Assembly (NCBI GenBank): GCA_022711435.1
Contig: JAKLFB010000018.1
Location: forward strand, 60,296-124,295
Source of the DNA: Verrucomicrobiota bacterium
GTDB taxonomy: Bacteria; Verrucomicrobiota; Verrucomicrobiia; Limisphaerales; UBA1319
Length of the DNA stretch: 64,000 nt
Direction of reading: 5' to 3'
How positions within the stretch are numbered: position 1 is the first letter of the stretch; every line of letters begins with the position of its first letter. Below are positions 1-9,069 of this stretch, piece by piece. Under the pieces are notes generated by a model, which saw only the letters and a list, made by a program, of their open reading frames with translations, had not been told where the DNA came from and searched no databases. The position numbers were made by a program, and so were the translations under genes.

Positions 1-1
1 G

Positions 2-1435
2 GATCCGGAGACCTACTGCGAGGTTCCGGCGGGCAAGACCCGGCTGGGGTACCATCCGTCTCCCGGTCGCGAGAAGGAGCTGCACCGGCTCGGGATCAAG
101 GACGCTCTGCTGGGGCGAATCGCCAGCCGCTCATGTTCCGCCGGCGAGGTCTATGTGCCTCGGTTCTTCATCAAACGGCATCCCGTGACCAACCGGGAGT
201 GGGCGGCTTTTGTTCAGGCGACCGACTATCCCGCCATGCCTCGGCGCTGGGCCGCCGCCGGTTTCGATCTCGCCCGTGAAGGGGACTTGCCCGTGACAGA
301 CATTGGATTAGAAGCCATGCGGGCCTATTGTGCCTGGCGCGGATCGCGTTTGCCCACGGGCTGGGAATGGGAGAAAGCCGCGCGTGGCGACGACGGACGG
401 CTCTTTCCGTGGGGCGACCGGTTCAATCCCGACTATTGCAACAGCCCGGCGTTGTATTGGGGCGGGTTAACCCCGGTCGACCAGTTCCCCGAGGCGGCCA
501 GCCCGTGCGGCGCGCTCGACCTGACAGGCAACGCTTGGGAGTGTGTGGCCGAAAGGACCTGGGCCTGCGGTCAATGGCGGCAACAGCTGCGAGGAGGATC
601 CTGGGCGGACAACACGGTGGACCTGCTTTCGTGTCTGCCCAGTTCCATGGACGAGATCTGGGGTTTGCGTCTGGAGAATCGCTGCGGTTGTTTGGTCTCG
701 GCCGATGGCAGGACTGATCCGCGCATTGGCTTTCGGGACGTGCTCGAGGTCGAGGACACACCGGCGTATCCGCAGGGTTTCGTGCCCCTGGCGAGATCGC
801 ACTTCATCATCCCGGGCACACGGCGGGATGTGCTGACTCCGCCCTTGTTCCTGGCCCGCTACACGGTGACGAATTTGGAATATGCTGAATTTGTGCGAGC
901 CACGAATCACCGCCGGCCGTGTCATTGGGATTCGAGCGGGCCGAGGTTCTTCGATTTCGAGGAGCGGTATCTGCCGGTGGTGCAGGTGAGCTGGGAGGAT
1001 GCCCACGCTTTCTGCCGCTGGAAGTCGCAGAGCCTGGGCGTCTGCTGCCGCGTCATGACCGAGCGAGTGTGGCTGGCAGCGGTGCACGGGCCCGGGCAGG
1101 GGAGGGCGTTTGTTCCGCGGCGCTTTCCATGGGGCAAGGCATGGGATCGTTTCCAATGCAACGCGCGCGATTCCGGCCCGGGCGGACCGGTGCGGGTGTT
1201 CGATCTGCCTGGCAGCCGTGCGCTGTGCGGCGCCTGTCACCTGGTGGGCAATGTCTGGCAATGGATCAGCGAAGGGAAGGTTGCGGGCGGGAGCTGGATC
1301 GAGGCGTGCGATGATCCGGTGGACTGGGTGCGCTCGTGCGAGGGACCACGATGCGACGCGGGCTTCCGCTATTACACCGAGGAATCGCCCCAGCCGCCTC
1401 GAACGGCTCGGACCGAGGGCAAAAAGCAGTTATGA
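2..1435 (+). CDS. Tandem FGE/SUMF1-like domain protein (5' end outside window)
   Basis: The frame is open from base 2, and the GTG at 155 lies inside the first domain, so the true start is left of the window; 477 residues are visible. Two formylglycine-generating-enzyme-like domains (C-type-lectin fold) lie in tandem, at about residues 5-225 and 255-460. Each shows the family landmarks: a VTNxE/W entry, an AYCAWR or AFCRWK helix, FPWG, GNxW and GGSW. True FGEs carry two cysteines just after RGGSF; here the first GGSW is followed by ADNTVDLLSC and the second by IEACDD, so the catalytic pair is not in place. A binding or recognition role is more likely than sulfatase activation. It overlaps the next gene by ATGA, so the two are translationally coupled. 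Confidence 0.85.
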   Translation, partial: DPETYCEVPAGKTRLGYHPSPGREKELHRLGIKDALLGRIASRSCSAGEVYVPRFFIKRHPVTNREWAAFVQATDYPAMPRRWAAAGFDLAREGDLPVTDIGLEAMRAYCAWRGSRLPTGWEWEKAARGDDGRLFPWGDRFNPDYCNSPALYWGGLTPVDQFPEAASPCGALDLTGNAWECVAERTWACGQWRQQLRGGSWADNTVDLLSCLPSSMDEIWGLRLENRCGCLVSADGRTDPRIGFRDVLEVEDTPAYPQGFVPLARSHFIIPGTRRDVLTPPLFLARYTVTNLEYAEFVRATNHRRPCHWDSSGPRFFDFEERYLPVVQVSWEDAHAFCRWKSQSLGVCCRVMTERVWLAAVHGPGQGRAFVPRRFPWGKAWDRFQCNARDSGPGGPVRVFDLPGSRALCGACHLVGNVWQWISEGKVAGGSWIEACDDPVDWVRSCEGPRCDAGFRYYTEESPQPPRTARTEGKKQL

Positions 1436-4329
1436 TTCGACAACGATGGCTTTTGAGTGTGGGAGTCAATGACTATGGCGCCCAGGTGCGGTTGCCGAAC
1501 CTGCACTGTGCCGTCAATGATGCTTGCCTCGTCTATCAGAGGCTGGTTGAACAGTACAACTTCCAAGGCGCGCTGCTCGCCCACCCCCGCGATGTGGCCC
1601 TGGGTCCGCATGCCTCGCTGAATGCTTCCATCGGAGGCCCGGGAAGCGCCGAGGACATCATCGAGCAGATCAACCGTCTCCGCCGCCGCATGAGCGAGAC
1701 CGATCTTTTCTTGTTGTTTTACGCTGGGCACGGATCGCCCCGGGCGCCCGGCTACTTGATTCCCTATGGGGCGACGCACGACCGGCCCTCCACTCACCTG
1801 ATGTACCGGACACTTTTCGGGGAGCTGAGCGCGCTGCCCTGCCGGTTTCAGGTGCTGCTGCTCGATTGCTGTTATGCAGGCCTGGCCCTGCGTTCTGGCG
1901 GCACACCGACCGACGCTTCTTCGGACGGACGAGCGGTGGTGTTGGCCGCCACGGAGGCCGGCGCCGTCACGCCGGATCGAATCCCGGGCGTGGGCGATGG
2001 CAATCACTCCCCCTTCGCCACCGCCGTGGCGGAATTCCTCTGTGAGCGGATTTCGCCCGGCCAGGCCTTTGAGCCGGAGGACCTGCACGCCTACGTCCGC
2101 GACCGGGTCAAACATCTAACGCCACCCGACTTGGTCGCTGCCGGTGCGATTCCCTGTTTCCGTGACGAGGCGGCGGAAATCCGTCCGGGCCGGGCGCGGC
2201 TGGAAATCCGTCGCCCGGGCTTGGCTCTGCCAGGCTGCCGGCGTTACACGTGCAAAGTGGGGGAGCGGTTGATATTGGAGAGACCGGTGCGGCGGAACGA
2301 TGCCGGGGGTTCACCGCTCGAATGGAAGGTGATCACGCGGAATGCCGGATTTGACTCCGGGGAGCAGGAGCGCGAGGTGCGCGACCTCGAGCACTTGAGG
2401 TTCGAGTTTGCCGGCGATTACGATCTGCAGCTCGTCGTGCGCGATCCGGACACGTGCGAGGAAACCTCCGTCACCATCACCGTCAGGGTCGAGGAAGTCA
2501 AACCGACGCCGTTGGGCTTGTCGTCGAAGCCGCTGCCGGTCTGCTTGGCGGGGAACCGCTACCAGGCTGTGGTGGACGTCGAGGGGGGGCTGCCACCCTA
2601 CGGTGATCTGGCCGTCACGGGCCTGCCACCCGGGTTCACATGGGCTTGGGAGTGTCCCAGGCCGGGCCGCACCGCCACGGGTGTCCGCTTGGAAGGCTTT
2701 GTTCCGGAAGCGCCCGAAGCGGGCATGCCCAACTCGCCGGACGGCCACCCCGTGGCATTCAACGTGCGTCTCGGTGTGGCCGACACCGCAGGGGCTCGGG
2801 CGATCGCCTGCAAGCGTCTGCTGGTGATCAGTCCCAAGGATTACTGTCACATCGAGGCGGGGCCGTTCCAAGTCGGCTACCGCGCCCACCTTCAAAAAGA
2901 AAAATGCATTGTCCATATGCTGACCTGCCTGGCAGGATCTTTGAACTCTTTGAAGAGTCATGACGCCAAACTCCCGGCGTCGGTCAAGGCCGTGGTCGAC
3001 AAAATCGGCCGCGGGTTGGCCGATGATGCCGTGCGGCAGGTGCTTCAAGTCAATCCAGGCGCGGAGGTGGAGTTGCCGGAGTTTTTCATCCGCAAATACC
3101 CGGTCACCAACCGGGCGTGGCGCGAGTATGTGCGGGCCAACGCCGAGACCAGTCCGCCGCCTTTTCTCCCCAGCCATTGGGATGTTGCCAATCGCGACTA
3201 TTTTCCGGAAACCGACGTCAGCCTGCCAGTGGTGAACGTGCCGTATGCCGCCATTTGCGCCTACCTCGAATGGAAAGGAACGCGCCTGCCCACCGCCTGG
3301 GAATGGGAGCGGGCGGCGCGGGACCGCGATGGGCGGCTGTTCCCGTGGGGCGACGACTTTAACGCAGAGTGGTGCAACACACGAGAGGGCGGCCCGGGGC
3401 ATCTGACCCCGGTCGATCAGTATCCTCGGAATATCAGCCCTGATGGCGTTTGTGACATGGTGGGCAACGCCGCCGAGTGGGTGGATCGCCGCGTGCTGAA
3501 CAACGGCTGGCTTTTCCAGCCATTCCGCGGAGGGTCTTACTTGGATTGCTGCCTTTTTGCCCTCACCTTCCGGGACAGCAACGAGAAAGGGATCCGCTTT
3601 GGCGCTGACGAAAACGCAGGTGAGGTCGGTCAAACCGCATTTGGGTGGCTCGGCTTCCGCGATGTCGTCGATCTCGATCCCGAGCCATCCGAGGGCCAGG
3701 ATCTGATACCGATTCCCAGGATCTGCCTGCGCCGGCCGGAAGGGGAGGTCTGGGTGGAGTCTTTCGCCATGGCCCGTTATGCCGTAAGCAACCTCGAGTA
3801 TTGGGATTTCGTGCAGGCAACGGGCCATCGCATGCCAGAGGGGTGGGCGCCGGGGGCGAGCCTGCCCTTTCCGCCATTGCAGCGCCATTTGCCCGTCGTC
3901 GGTGTGAGCTACCGCGACACGCTGGCCTTTTGCCTGTGGAAATCGCGCCGGCTCCGGCGCGTCATCCGGCTGCCGTCCGCCGACCAATGGCTGGCCGCCG
4001 TCGATGGCGGGCTGGGTCGGCGATTTCCGTGGGGGGATCAGTTTGACCTGCAGCACTGCAATTCCAGTGTGTCGGGCTGGGGCAAGCGTTTGCCCGTGTG
4101 GGCCCTGAGCGCAGGGCGCAGCGCGCAAGGCGTTTACAACCTGGTAGGCAACGTGTGCGAGTGGGTCTCCCCTTTCCGCGTCTGCGGCGGCAGTTGGCAG
4201 GACGACTCTGAAGCCTTGTCCAAATCCGCATTTCAGCAATCGGTAAGGCAGACGAAGGATTTCGAATTCCGACGGAATGACGTTGGGTTCAGATATGTTG
4301 CCAATCCCGTGCAGGAGCAGAGCCTATGA
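1432..4329 (+). CDS. Caspase-like peptidase (C14) fused to Ig-like and two FGE-like domains
   Basis: 965 residues from the ATG that overlaps the previous stop (ATGA). The N-terminal third is a caspase/metacaspase fold: a start-type strand at residues 6-14, the catalytic His in FYAGHG (H100) and the catalytic Cys in LLLDCCYAG (C147). About residues 330-470 form one or two putative-Ig/PKD-like beta domains with the LPPG signature. Residues from about 500 to 960 are two FGE-like domains (FPWGDDF, GNAAEW, RGGSY; then FPWGDQF, GNVCEW, CGGSW). The FGE Cys pair is not in the enzymatic spacing. No signal peptide or membrane segment is seen, so the protein is probably cytoplasmic. Context suggests a protease effector with attached recognition modules in a multi-gene conflict or stress system. 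The stop overlaps the ExbB-like gene by ATGA. Confidence 0.85.
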   Translation: MIRQRWLLSVGVNDYGAQVRLPNLHCAVNDACLVYQRLVEQYNFQGALLAHPRDVALGPHASLNASIGGPGSAEDIIEQINRLRRRMSETDLFLLFYAGHGSPRAPGYLIPYGATHDRPSTHLMYRTLFGELSALPCRFQVLLLDCCYAGLALRSGGTPTDASSDGRAVVLAATEAGAVTPDRIPGVGDGNHSPFATAVAEFLCERISPGQAFEPEDLHAYVRDRVKHLTPPDLVAAGAIPCFRDEAAEIRPGRARLEIRRPGLALPGCRRYTCKVGERLILERPVRRNDAGGSPLEWKVITRNAGFDSGEQEREVRDLEHLRFEFAGDYDLQLVVRDPDTCEETSVTITVRVEEVKPTPLGLSSKPLPVCLAGNRYQAVVDVEGGLPPYGDLAVTGLPPGFTWAWECPRPGRTATGVRLEGFVPEAPEAGMPNSPDGHPVAFNVRLGVADTAGARAIACKRLLVISPKDYCHIEAGPFQVGYRAHLQKEKCIVHMLTCLAGSLNSLKSHDAKLPASVKAVVDKIGRGLADDAVRQVLQVNPGAEVELPEFFIRKYPVTNRAWREYVRANAETSPPPFLPSHWDVANRDYFPETDVSLPVVNVPYAAICAYLEWKGTRLPTAWEWERAARDRDGRLFPWGDDFNAEWCNTREGGPGHLTPVDQYPRNISPDGVCDMVGNAAEWVDRRVLNNGWLFQPFRGGSYLDCCLFALTFRDSNEKGIRFGADENAGEVGQTAFGWLGFRDVVDLDPEPSEGQDLIPIPRICLRRPEGEVWVESFAMARYAVSNLEYWDFVQATGHRMPEGWAPGASLPFPPLQRHLPVVGVSYRDTLAFCLWKSRRLRRVIRLPSADQWLAAVDGGLGRRFPWGDQFDLQHCNSSVSGWGKRLPVWALSAGRSAQGVYNLVGNVCEWVSPFRVCGGSWQDDSEALSKSAFQQSVRQTKDFEFRRNDVGFRYVANPVQEQSL

Positions 4330-6884
4330 CAGCGCAAACCGGACGCCCCACAACGCAGTCGACAACCGAATCCGCGCTGGACTGGCCCTCGTTGATTCCG
4401 CCATCGTTCAAGCGAAACGTCGGCCGCCGAAGCTTGCGGCTCTTCATAGCTTCCCTGGCGCTGAGCGCAATTCTGAGCTTTGCGCTTTGGCTGTTCAAGG
4501 ATGCTGTGTTCGCCCTGGCCGGTGGCGCGCCTGCGTCGGACCGGAGCCCGATCACCATTCCCACCGATCCAAGCACGGCGGCGTTCTGGGCTCACAAGCT
4601 GCTTTACGAAGGCATTGTCACCTATTCCATCATTGCGGCCATCCTGACATCGGTCTTCTATTCCATCGGGCTGGTGCTGCTGAAACTGATTCCGAGCTTC
4701 TACCACTTGGAGAAGGATCTGAACCGATTCCAGCAACGGATCGAGGCCGCCACGCCCAATGAGATCCACTCCTTGTTGTCCTTGGTCCGGCAGGACCCAG
4801 ACGCCGTTCAACCCGACGGGCGTCTCATGGCCCGGCTCAGCATGCTGGAACGCGCCTACGTTCTATTGCGAACCCGAAGGCATGTTAAAGAAGCCAACGA
4901 GCATCTCAGCGCGGTGGACCAGGCCTGCGCAGCCTACGTGCTTCAGCCGCTGGTTTATCTCGAATGGATCCTGCCCATCCTCGGTTTCATCGGCACGGTC
5001 TGGGGCGTGACCGCGGCGGTCGACGGGCTGCGAGAAGGGATTGATGTCCTTTTCCGGCACCAGGAGCTGACTCAGGATGTGCTCAGCCAATTCCAACGCG
5101 GTTTTGCGGGCCTGGTATTGGCTTTTGACACGACGCTCTTCGGGTTGCTGGGCTTGGGTTTTACGGGCACGATCCACTTCTTCCTGCGCAAGAGCGCCAG
5201 CTATGTGCTGCTCAGCATCGACAAGTGGTGCAACGAAGCCATCAACCTCCTTCAGGAGCGGCCCGATCCGCTCGAAACGCTGGAGCGGCTCCTTCGCGTG
5301 GGTCTGTTCGAAACCGACGACGATGAGGAGGTGGTGTCCGGCGAGGACGGAAAACCCGTCCTGCGCGTCCGGGCCTGGCTCGAAGCGTTGGAGAAGCTGG
5401 TCAAGGCAGGGTTCTTCGAGACCAATCACGAGGGCGAGTTATCCGCGGCTGAGGACGGCAAGCCCATTCCGCGTGCCAAAGCGTGGTTCGATACCCTGAC
5501 GAAGCTGATCCAGACTGGATTCTTCGTCACGGATCGTCAGGGACAGCCGCTTGTGGGCGAGGACGGCCATCCGATCCTTCGCTGGCAGGAGTGGATGAAC
5601 CTGACCCTTGGGGAGTTGTTCGTCACCGATGCCAGCGGCAACCTTCGGCTTTCCCCCAGTGGCCAGCCCGTGAGCAAGTGGGCTTCGTGGCGCCCCCAAG
5701 TCCTCCGCATCCTGCTCCAGGAATTTTACGAGGTCACTGACAAGCAGGCCGAAGCGATTGCTCAGGGCGAGCTGGCCGGCACGGGGGAGTTAGTGCCCCT
5801 GCGCAGCCGGCACGAGCGGCGCCACCACGACCTGCTCGTGCGCCTGGCGTTCATGGCCTATCTTCTGGAACGGGGCAACGAGCTCGAGGGCCAGACCAAC
5901 GAACTCCTGAAAACGGCAGACCGCAGCGGTCCCAAACCGCCGGTGCCGCCGCCGGCCTTGCTGGTCCTCGAGCCATGCGGCCTGCCCGTGGACGCCCTTG
6001 CCACGACCAGCGTGCGCTTCGCTGTCGCGCGCCAAGCGGCGCCTTCCGACCAAGGCATCTTCTCCATTTGGACCGGAACCTTCTTGCCCCAGATGGGAGG
6101 GCGTTACCGCCAGCCGGTGCCCCAGGATCAAGTGTCGACCCCCGAACGGACGACCGGCCTGTGCGGCCTCGGGGATCGCCTCGCTTATCTCTGCGAAAAG
6201 TCAGGGGAAATCGCTGTTCGCGGATGGGCTGTGGACGAGTTTCCCGAACAATGCTCGCTCCAAGGGGGGTTCCTGCCAGTCCAAGGTGCGCTCGGTATCA
6301 TCCCCTATCAAAAGTTGCAGCAACTGATCGTCGGTGTTCAAGGCGCCACCGAGGCCCGGCTGTTGGCTTGGTCGGCCGACGGGCTCGGCCCTCCACCTGC
6401 TCCGGTCGCCTGCCTTCGGGATACGCTGACCGTCTTTGCGGCCCGCCCTGGTTACGCTGTGGCCTGTGTGGCGGGAGGAGACAAAGGCTATCGGCTTCAC
6501 CTCCTGCGAGATTCGGCTCCTGTCGAATTCGCCATCAACCTCGATGTGGCCGCCATGGCGTTCGCCCCCAACGGAGCGCTCTGGTTCATTGAAGAGAATG
6601 GGACGGTCGGCACGTTCAGCCTCAACACCAGCGAGCCCGAGCTGCGGTTCAAGCTGCCACAGAAAGCCAGCCTCCTGGCCGTCCTCGCCCAAGGCCAGAT
6701 CGTGGCGGCACGCCGGAATGAGCCGGAACTGCTGCTGCTGGATCCGGCCGAACCCAGCCAGATTCGCGCGGTGCCATGCGCCGCGCCGATCACCGCCCTA
6801 GCCACGTCGCCCGAAGGCGAGAATCTCCTGCTCGGCCACCAGGATGGCAGCGTCTATTACATCGATACTCGCAACAGAGTATGA
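4326..6884 (+). CDS. MotA/TolQ/ExbB-type membrane channel subunit with tandem repeats and propeller-like tail
   Basis: 852 residues. Four hydrophobic segments are visible at about 38-58, 96-122, 212-232 and 262-288. The 200-300 stretch (LPILGFIGTVWGVTAAVDG, then FQRGFAGLVLAFDTTLFGLL) is the signature of MotA/TolQ/ExbB proton-channel proteins, which energise envelope machines with an ExbD/TolR/MotB partner. That partner is encoded four genes on, at 9904. After the channel come four imperfect repeats of about 35 residues (325-460) built on GxFxTxxxGxxxxxEDGxPxxRxxxW. The last 300 residues resemble a WD-type beta-propeller. Plain TolQ/ExbB proteins are about 230 residues, so the tail is a large addition and may be a sensor. 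Fusion to repeats also recalls the ZorA proteins of Zorya defence, but no Zorya helicase genes are present. Confidence 0.82.
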   Translation: MTAQTGRPTTQSTTESALDWPSLIPPSFKRNVGRRSLRLFIASLALSAILSFALWLFKDAVFALAGGAPASDRSPITIPTDPSTAAFWAHKLLYEGIVTYSIIAAILTSVFYSIGLVLLKLIPSFYHLEKDLNRFQQRIEAATPNEIHSLLSLVRQDPDAVQPDGRLMARLSMLERAYVLLRTRRHVKEANEHLSAVDQACAAYVLQPLVYLEWILPILGFIGTVWGVTAAVDGLREGIDVLFRHQELTQDVLSQFQRGFAGLVLAFDTTLFGLLGLGFTGTIHFFLRKSASYVLLSIDKWCNEAINLLQERPDPLETLERLLRVGLFETDDDEEVVSGEDGKPVLRVRAWLEALEKLVKAGFFETNHEGELSAAEDGKPIPRAKAWFDTLTKLIQTGFFVTDRQGQPLVGEDGHPILRWQEWMNLTLGELFVTDASGNLRLSPSGQPVSKWASWRPQVLRILLQEFYEVTDKQAEAIAQGELAGTGELVPLRSRHERRHHDLLVRLAFMAYLLERGNELEGQTNELLKTADRSGPKPPVPPPALLVLEPCGLPVDALATTSVRFAVARQAAPSDQGIFSIWTGTFLPQMGGRYRQPVPQDQVSTPERTTGLCGLGDRLAYLCEKSGEIAVRGWAVDEFPEQCSLQGGFLPVQGALGIIPYQKLQQLIVGVQGATEARLLAWSADGLGPPPAPVACLRDTLTVFAARPGYAVACVAGGDKGYRLHLLRDSAPVEFAINLDVAAMAFAPNGALWFIEENGTVGTFSLNTSEPELRFKLPQKASLLAVLAQGQIVAARRNEPELLLLDPAEPSQIRAVPCAAPITALATSPEGENLLLGHQDGSVYYIDTRNRV

Positions 6885-6892
6885 ATCCCCAT

Positions 6893-6900
6893 AGGAAAGG
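6893..6900 (+). promoter_or_regulatory. Ribosome binding site for the Hsp70-like gene
   Basis: AGGAAAGG ends six bases before the ATG at 6907 in the 22-base gap after the ExbB-like gene. It supports this start and suggests independent initiation within the operon. Confidence 0.6.
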
Positions 6901-6906
6901 CGCCCC

Positions 6907-9057
6907 ATGAGCGTGCTCGGATTCGGTTGGACTCCCTACGGTGTCTGGCTGAGCGTCCGGCCCGATCCAGCCCGGCCCCCGTGCCGGCTCGATGGACTAT
7001 GCCGGTGCGATCTGCCGCAGACGATCGACGTTCCGGTGGAAGTCATTGCCTCCGGCCGCTTGGCAGGCCACCAACTTCTTCAGCGGTGGTTCGCGCCCGC
7101 TCCGAGTCGGGCCCGGGCGAAGCCGGCTTGGCTGACGGCAGCTCTGGCCCGTTATTTCCAGGACGTGTTCCATGCAGTGCGCAACGATCCCGACCTGCAA
7201 GTGTTGCTCCTGGGCGAACTCGATCAGTTCGTCATTGTGGTTCCTCCCCATGCCCGTCCGTCCGACATTCAGGCTCTGCGGACGGTTCTTCCAACCTCGC
7301 CCTTGACGGTCACGGTGGTTGCGCATCACACGGCGGCCATGGCCGGGCTGATGGAGGCGTTTGTGCCCCAGCAGCCATTCCTGGCCTGCGACTGGGAGGA
7401 CGATTTGGTCGTGCGGCCGATCCTGGCTCACGACACCCTCTGCCACATTGGCCAGACCGGAAACAGTCTGCGCCTGCGAGACGCGGGTCGAACTGCACTG
7501 GAGCGGTGCTTGCTTCGAGCGGTGCTGTCGAAAGGGCCCGTGTCCACGATCCAAAACCGCGGTGGCGCCCCCCAAGCGGACCTCTCGGCTGGAGTGGCAG
7601 CGCCGGTCGCCGCGTTCGTTGAACGCGCGCTGGCTGGCGGCGATCTCCGATTTTCCGCCACGATTCATTCCACGGCTCAACCGGGTGATCCAGCCCCCGC
7701 CGTGCGGGTCTTGCCACCCTGCAAACCAGCATCCAAAAACAGCGCGGCTGAGCCCGGAACGCAGCCGGCTATGCCCGCCGACACCGCTTCCCACGCCGCG
7801 TCTCCCTGGAAAGTCACTCTCTCCGAGGACGAGGTGACAAAGTGCTGGGCCCCATTGTTCGAGCGAGCCGGCAATTTCCTCCGCGCCACGCTCCGTGAAG
7901 CCCGCCGCGCAGGGCTTGATACAGCGACGCTTTCCGGGTGCATGTTTGACGCGCCGCGACTTTCGGGGGCCTTGCCCACCGTCCTGGAAGAAGAGGGATT
8001 CCATACGCCTCCGGGCTCTCCGAGCGACGCAGTGGTCCGGGGATTGCACTTTTGTGTGCGGGCTCGGCCAATGCTCCCTTACGACTGCGGCGTGCTCCTC
8101 AAAAGCCGCGGCGCCCCGGTGGGAATCGGGACGCTTCTGTTAGTCCGGCCGGCGTCGATTGGCGAGGAGCGCCAATCGGACATCCTCTCCCTGCCCGTGC
8201 CGGCGGACGCCGCGTTGGAAGTGGCCTTCTATCTGCGCCGCCTCAACGCCAACGCCACCCGCGTCATTTGTGAGGTGATGAAAAGCCACAGCTTCGCCCC
8301 GGCGCTCAATGCGGCCCGCGAAGCCCGGCTCCGGGTGGCTATGCGAGTGGACCAAGAGGCCGGGTCCCAACCGGCCGTCAGCGTCGACATCCTGGACCTC
8401 AACGCCAACCAGCACATCCGGTTCGAGCGGTTACCTTTGACGGGCACCGTGCCTCTGCGAACGCTGCCTCTCCGCGAGGCCCGGCAGCTCAAGGCGGCTC
8501 CGTGGGCGGAGAAGATCCACCGGTTGAGAGCCTCGATACCCCCCGACAAGCTTCCCCGTACGGTGGACGCATGGCGGCGTTTGCTCGAATCCGGCCCCCA
8601 GGTGTCGCGTCAGACATACGCCAAGGAGTTGTGCGGCGCCGCCGCGAACCTGTTCGAAGCGCTGGCGTTCTGCTACGATAAACAGTGTGAGGACTTCGCC
8701 AAGGGCGTTCGGACCCAGCTGATGATCGAGTTGTTCTGGAAAACTGCCGAGCCAGCCGAGATTCAGGCTGAGGCCCGCCGGTTGCTCTTCCAGACGATGC
8801 AGACAGGCGCGGGCGTCGTGGCCAAGGCGGGGGGCAACCATTGTGCTGCCTGGCAGCATGCGTTCCCGGCCTCCGCCGGTCCTCCGCCCGGCGATACGTG
8901 CGCGCGGAGGTTCTTGACGGCCGTGAGTCAGGACCTGGCAGGGCTGGACTTCGAGGCGGCGATTGTCGGCACGGTCGAGCAGGTCCTGCGGATGTATCAT
9001 TTAGCCACTTGTTCGCCCCTCACATTGAATGTGGCATGGGATGGATCACTCGATTGA
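6907..9057 (+). CDS. Degenerate Hsp70-like (actin-fold) protein
   Basis: 716 residues. Several stretches follow the Hsp70 nucleotide-binding domain in order. Residues 108-150 (VIVVPPHARPSDIQALR then TVVAHHTAAMAGLM) match the VITVPAxF...R.A...EPTAAA segment. CDWEDDL at about 161-167 sits where DLGGGT should be. Residues 301-375 (TLSEDEVTKCWAPLFERAG, SDAVVRGLHF) match the lobe-II helices and the DEAVAxGAA strand. The phosphate loops are altered: the N-terminal GIDLGTT and the central DLGGGT glycines are absent, and GGSSR is not seen. It is therefore probably a non-hydrolysing relative acting as scaffold or chaperone. A low-complexity linker lies at about 255-300, and the C-terminal 300 residues are unassigned. 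It sits between the ExbB-like and zinc-ribbon genes in the same operon. Confidence 0.7.
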   Translation: MSVLGFGWTPYGVWLSVRPDPARPPCRLDGLCRCDLPQTIDVPVEVIASGRLAGHQLLQRWFAPAPSRARAKPAWLTAALARYFQDVFHAVRNDPDLQVLLLGELDQFVIVVPPHARPSDIQALRTVLPTSPLTVTVVAHHTAAMAGLMEAFVPQQPFLACDWEDDLVVRPILAHDTLCHIGQTGNSLRLRDAGRTALERCLLRAVLSKGPVSTIQNRGGAPQADLSAGVAAPVAAFVERALAGGDLRFSATIHSTAQPGDPAPAVRVLPPCKPASKNSAAEPGTQPAMPADTASHAASPWKVTLSEDEVTKCWAPLFERAGNFLRATLREARRAGLDTATLSGCMFDAPRLSGALPTVLEEEGFHTPPGSPSDAVVRGLHFCVRARPMLPYDCGVLLKSRGAPVGIGTLLLVRPASIGEERQSDILSLPVPADAALEVAFYLRRLNANATRVICEVMKSHSFAPALNAAREARLRVAMRVDQEAGSQPAVSVDILDLNANQHIRFERLPLTGTVPLRTLPLREARQLKAAPWAEKIHRLRASIPPDKLPRTVDAWRRLLESGPQVSRQTYAKELCGAAANLFEALAFCYDKQCEDFAKGVRTQLMIELFWKTAEPAEIQAEARRLLFQTMQTGAGVVAKAGGNHCAAWQHAFPASAGPPPGDTCARRFLTAVSQDLAGLDFEAAIVGTVEQVLRMYHLATCSPLTLNVAWDGSLD

Positions 9058-9069
9058 TGGCTGGCGCCA

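Noticed and set aside
2311..4239. Long open frame on - opposite the caspase-FGE gene
   Set aside because: It is a shadow of the + strand gene, which has catalytic and domain motifs; the antisense translation has none.
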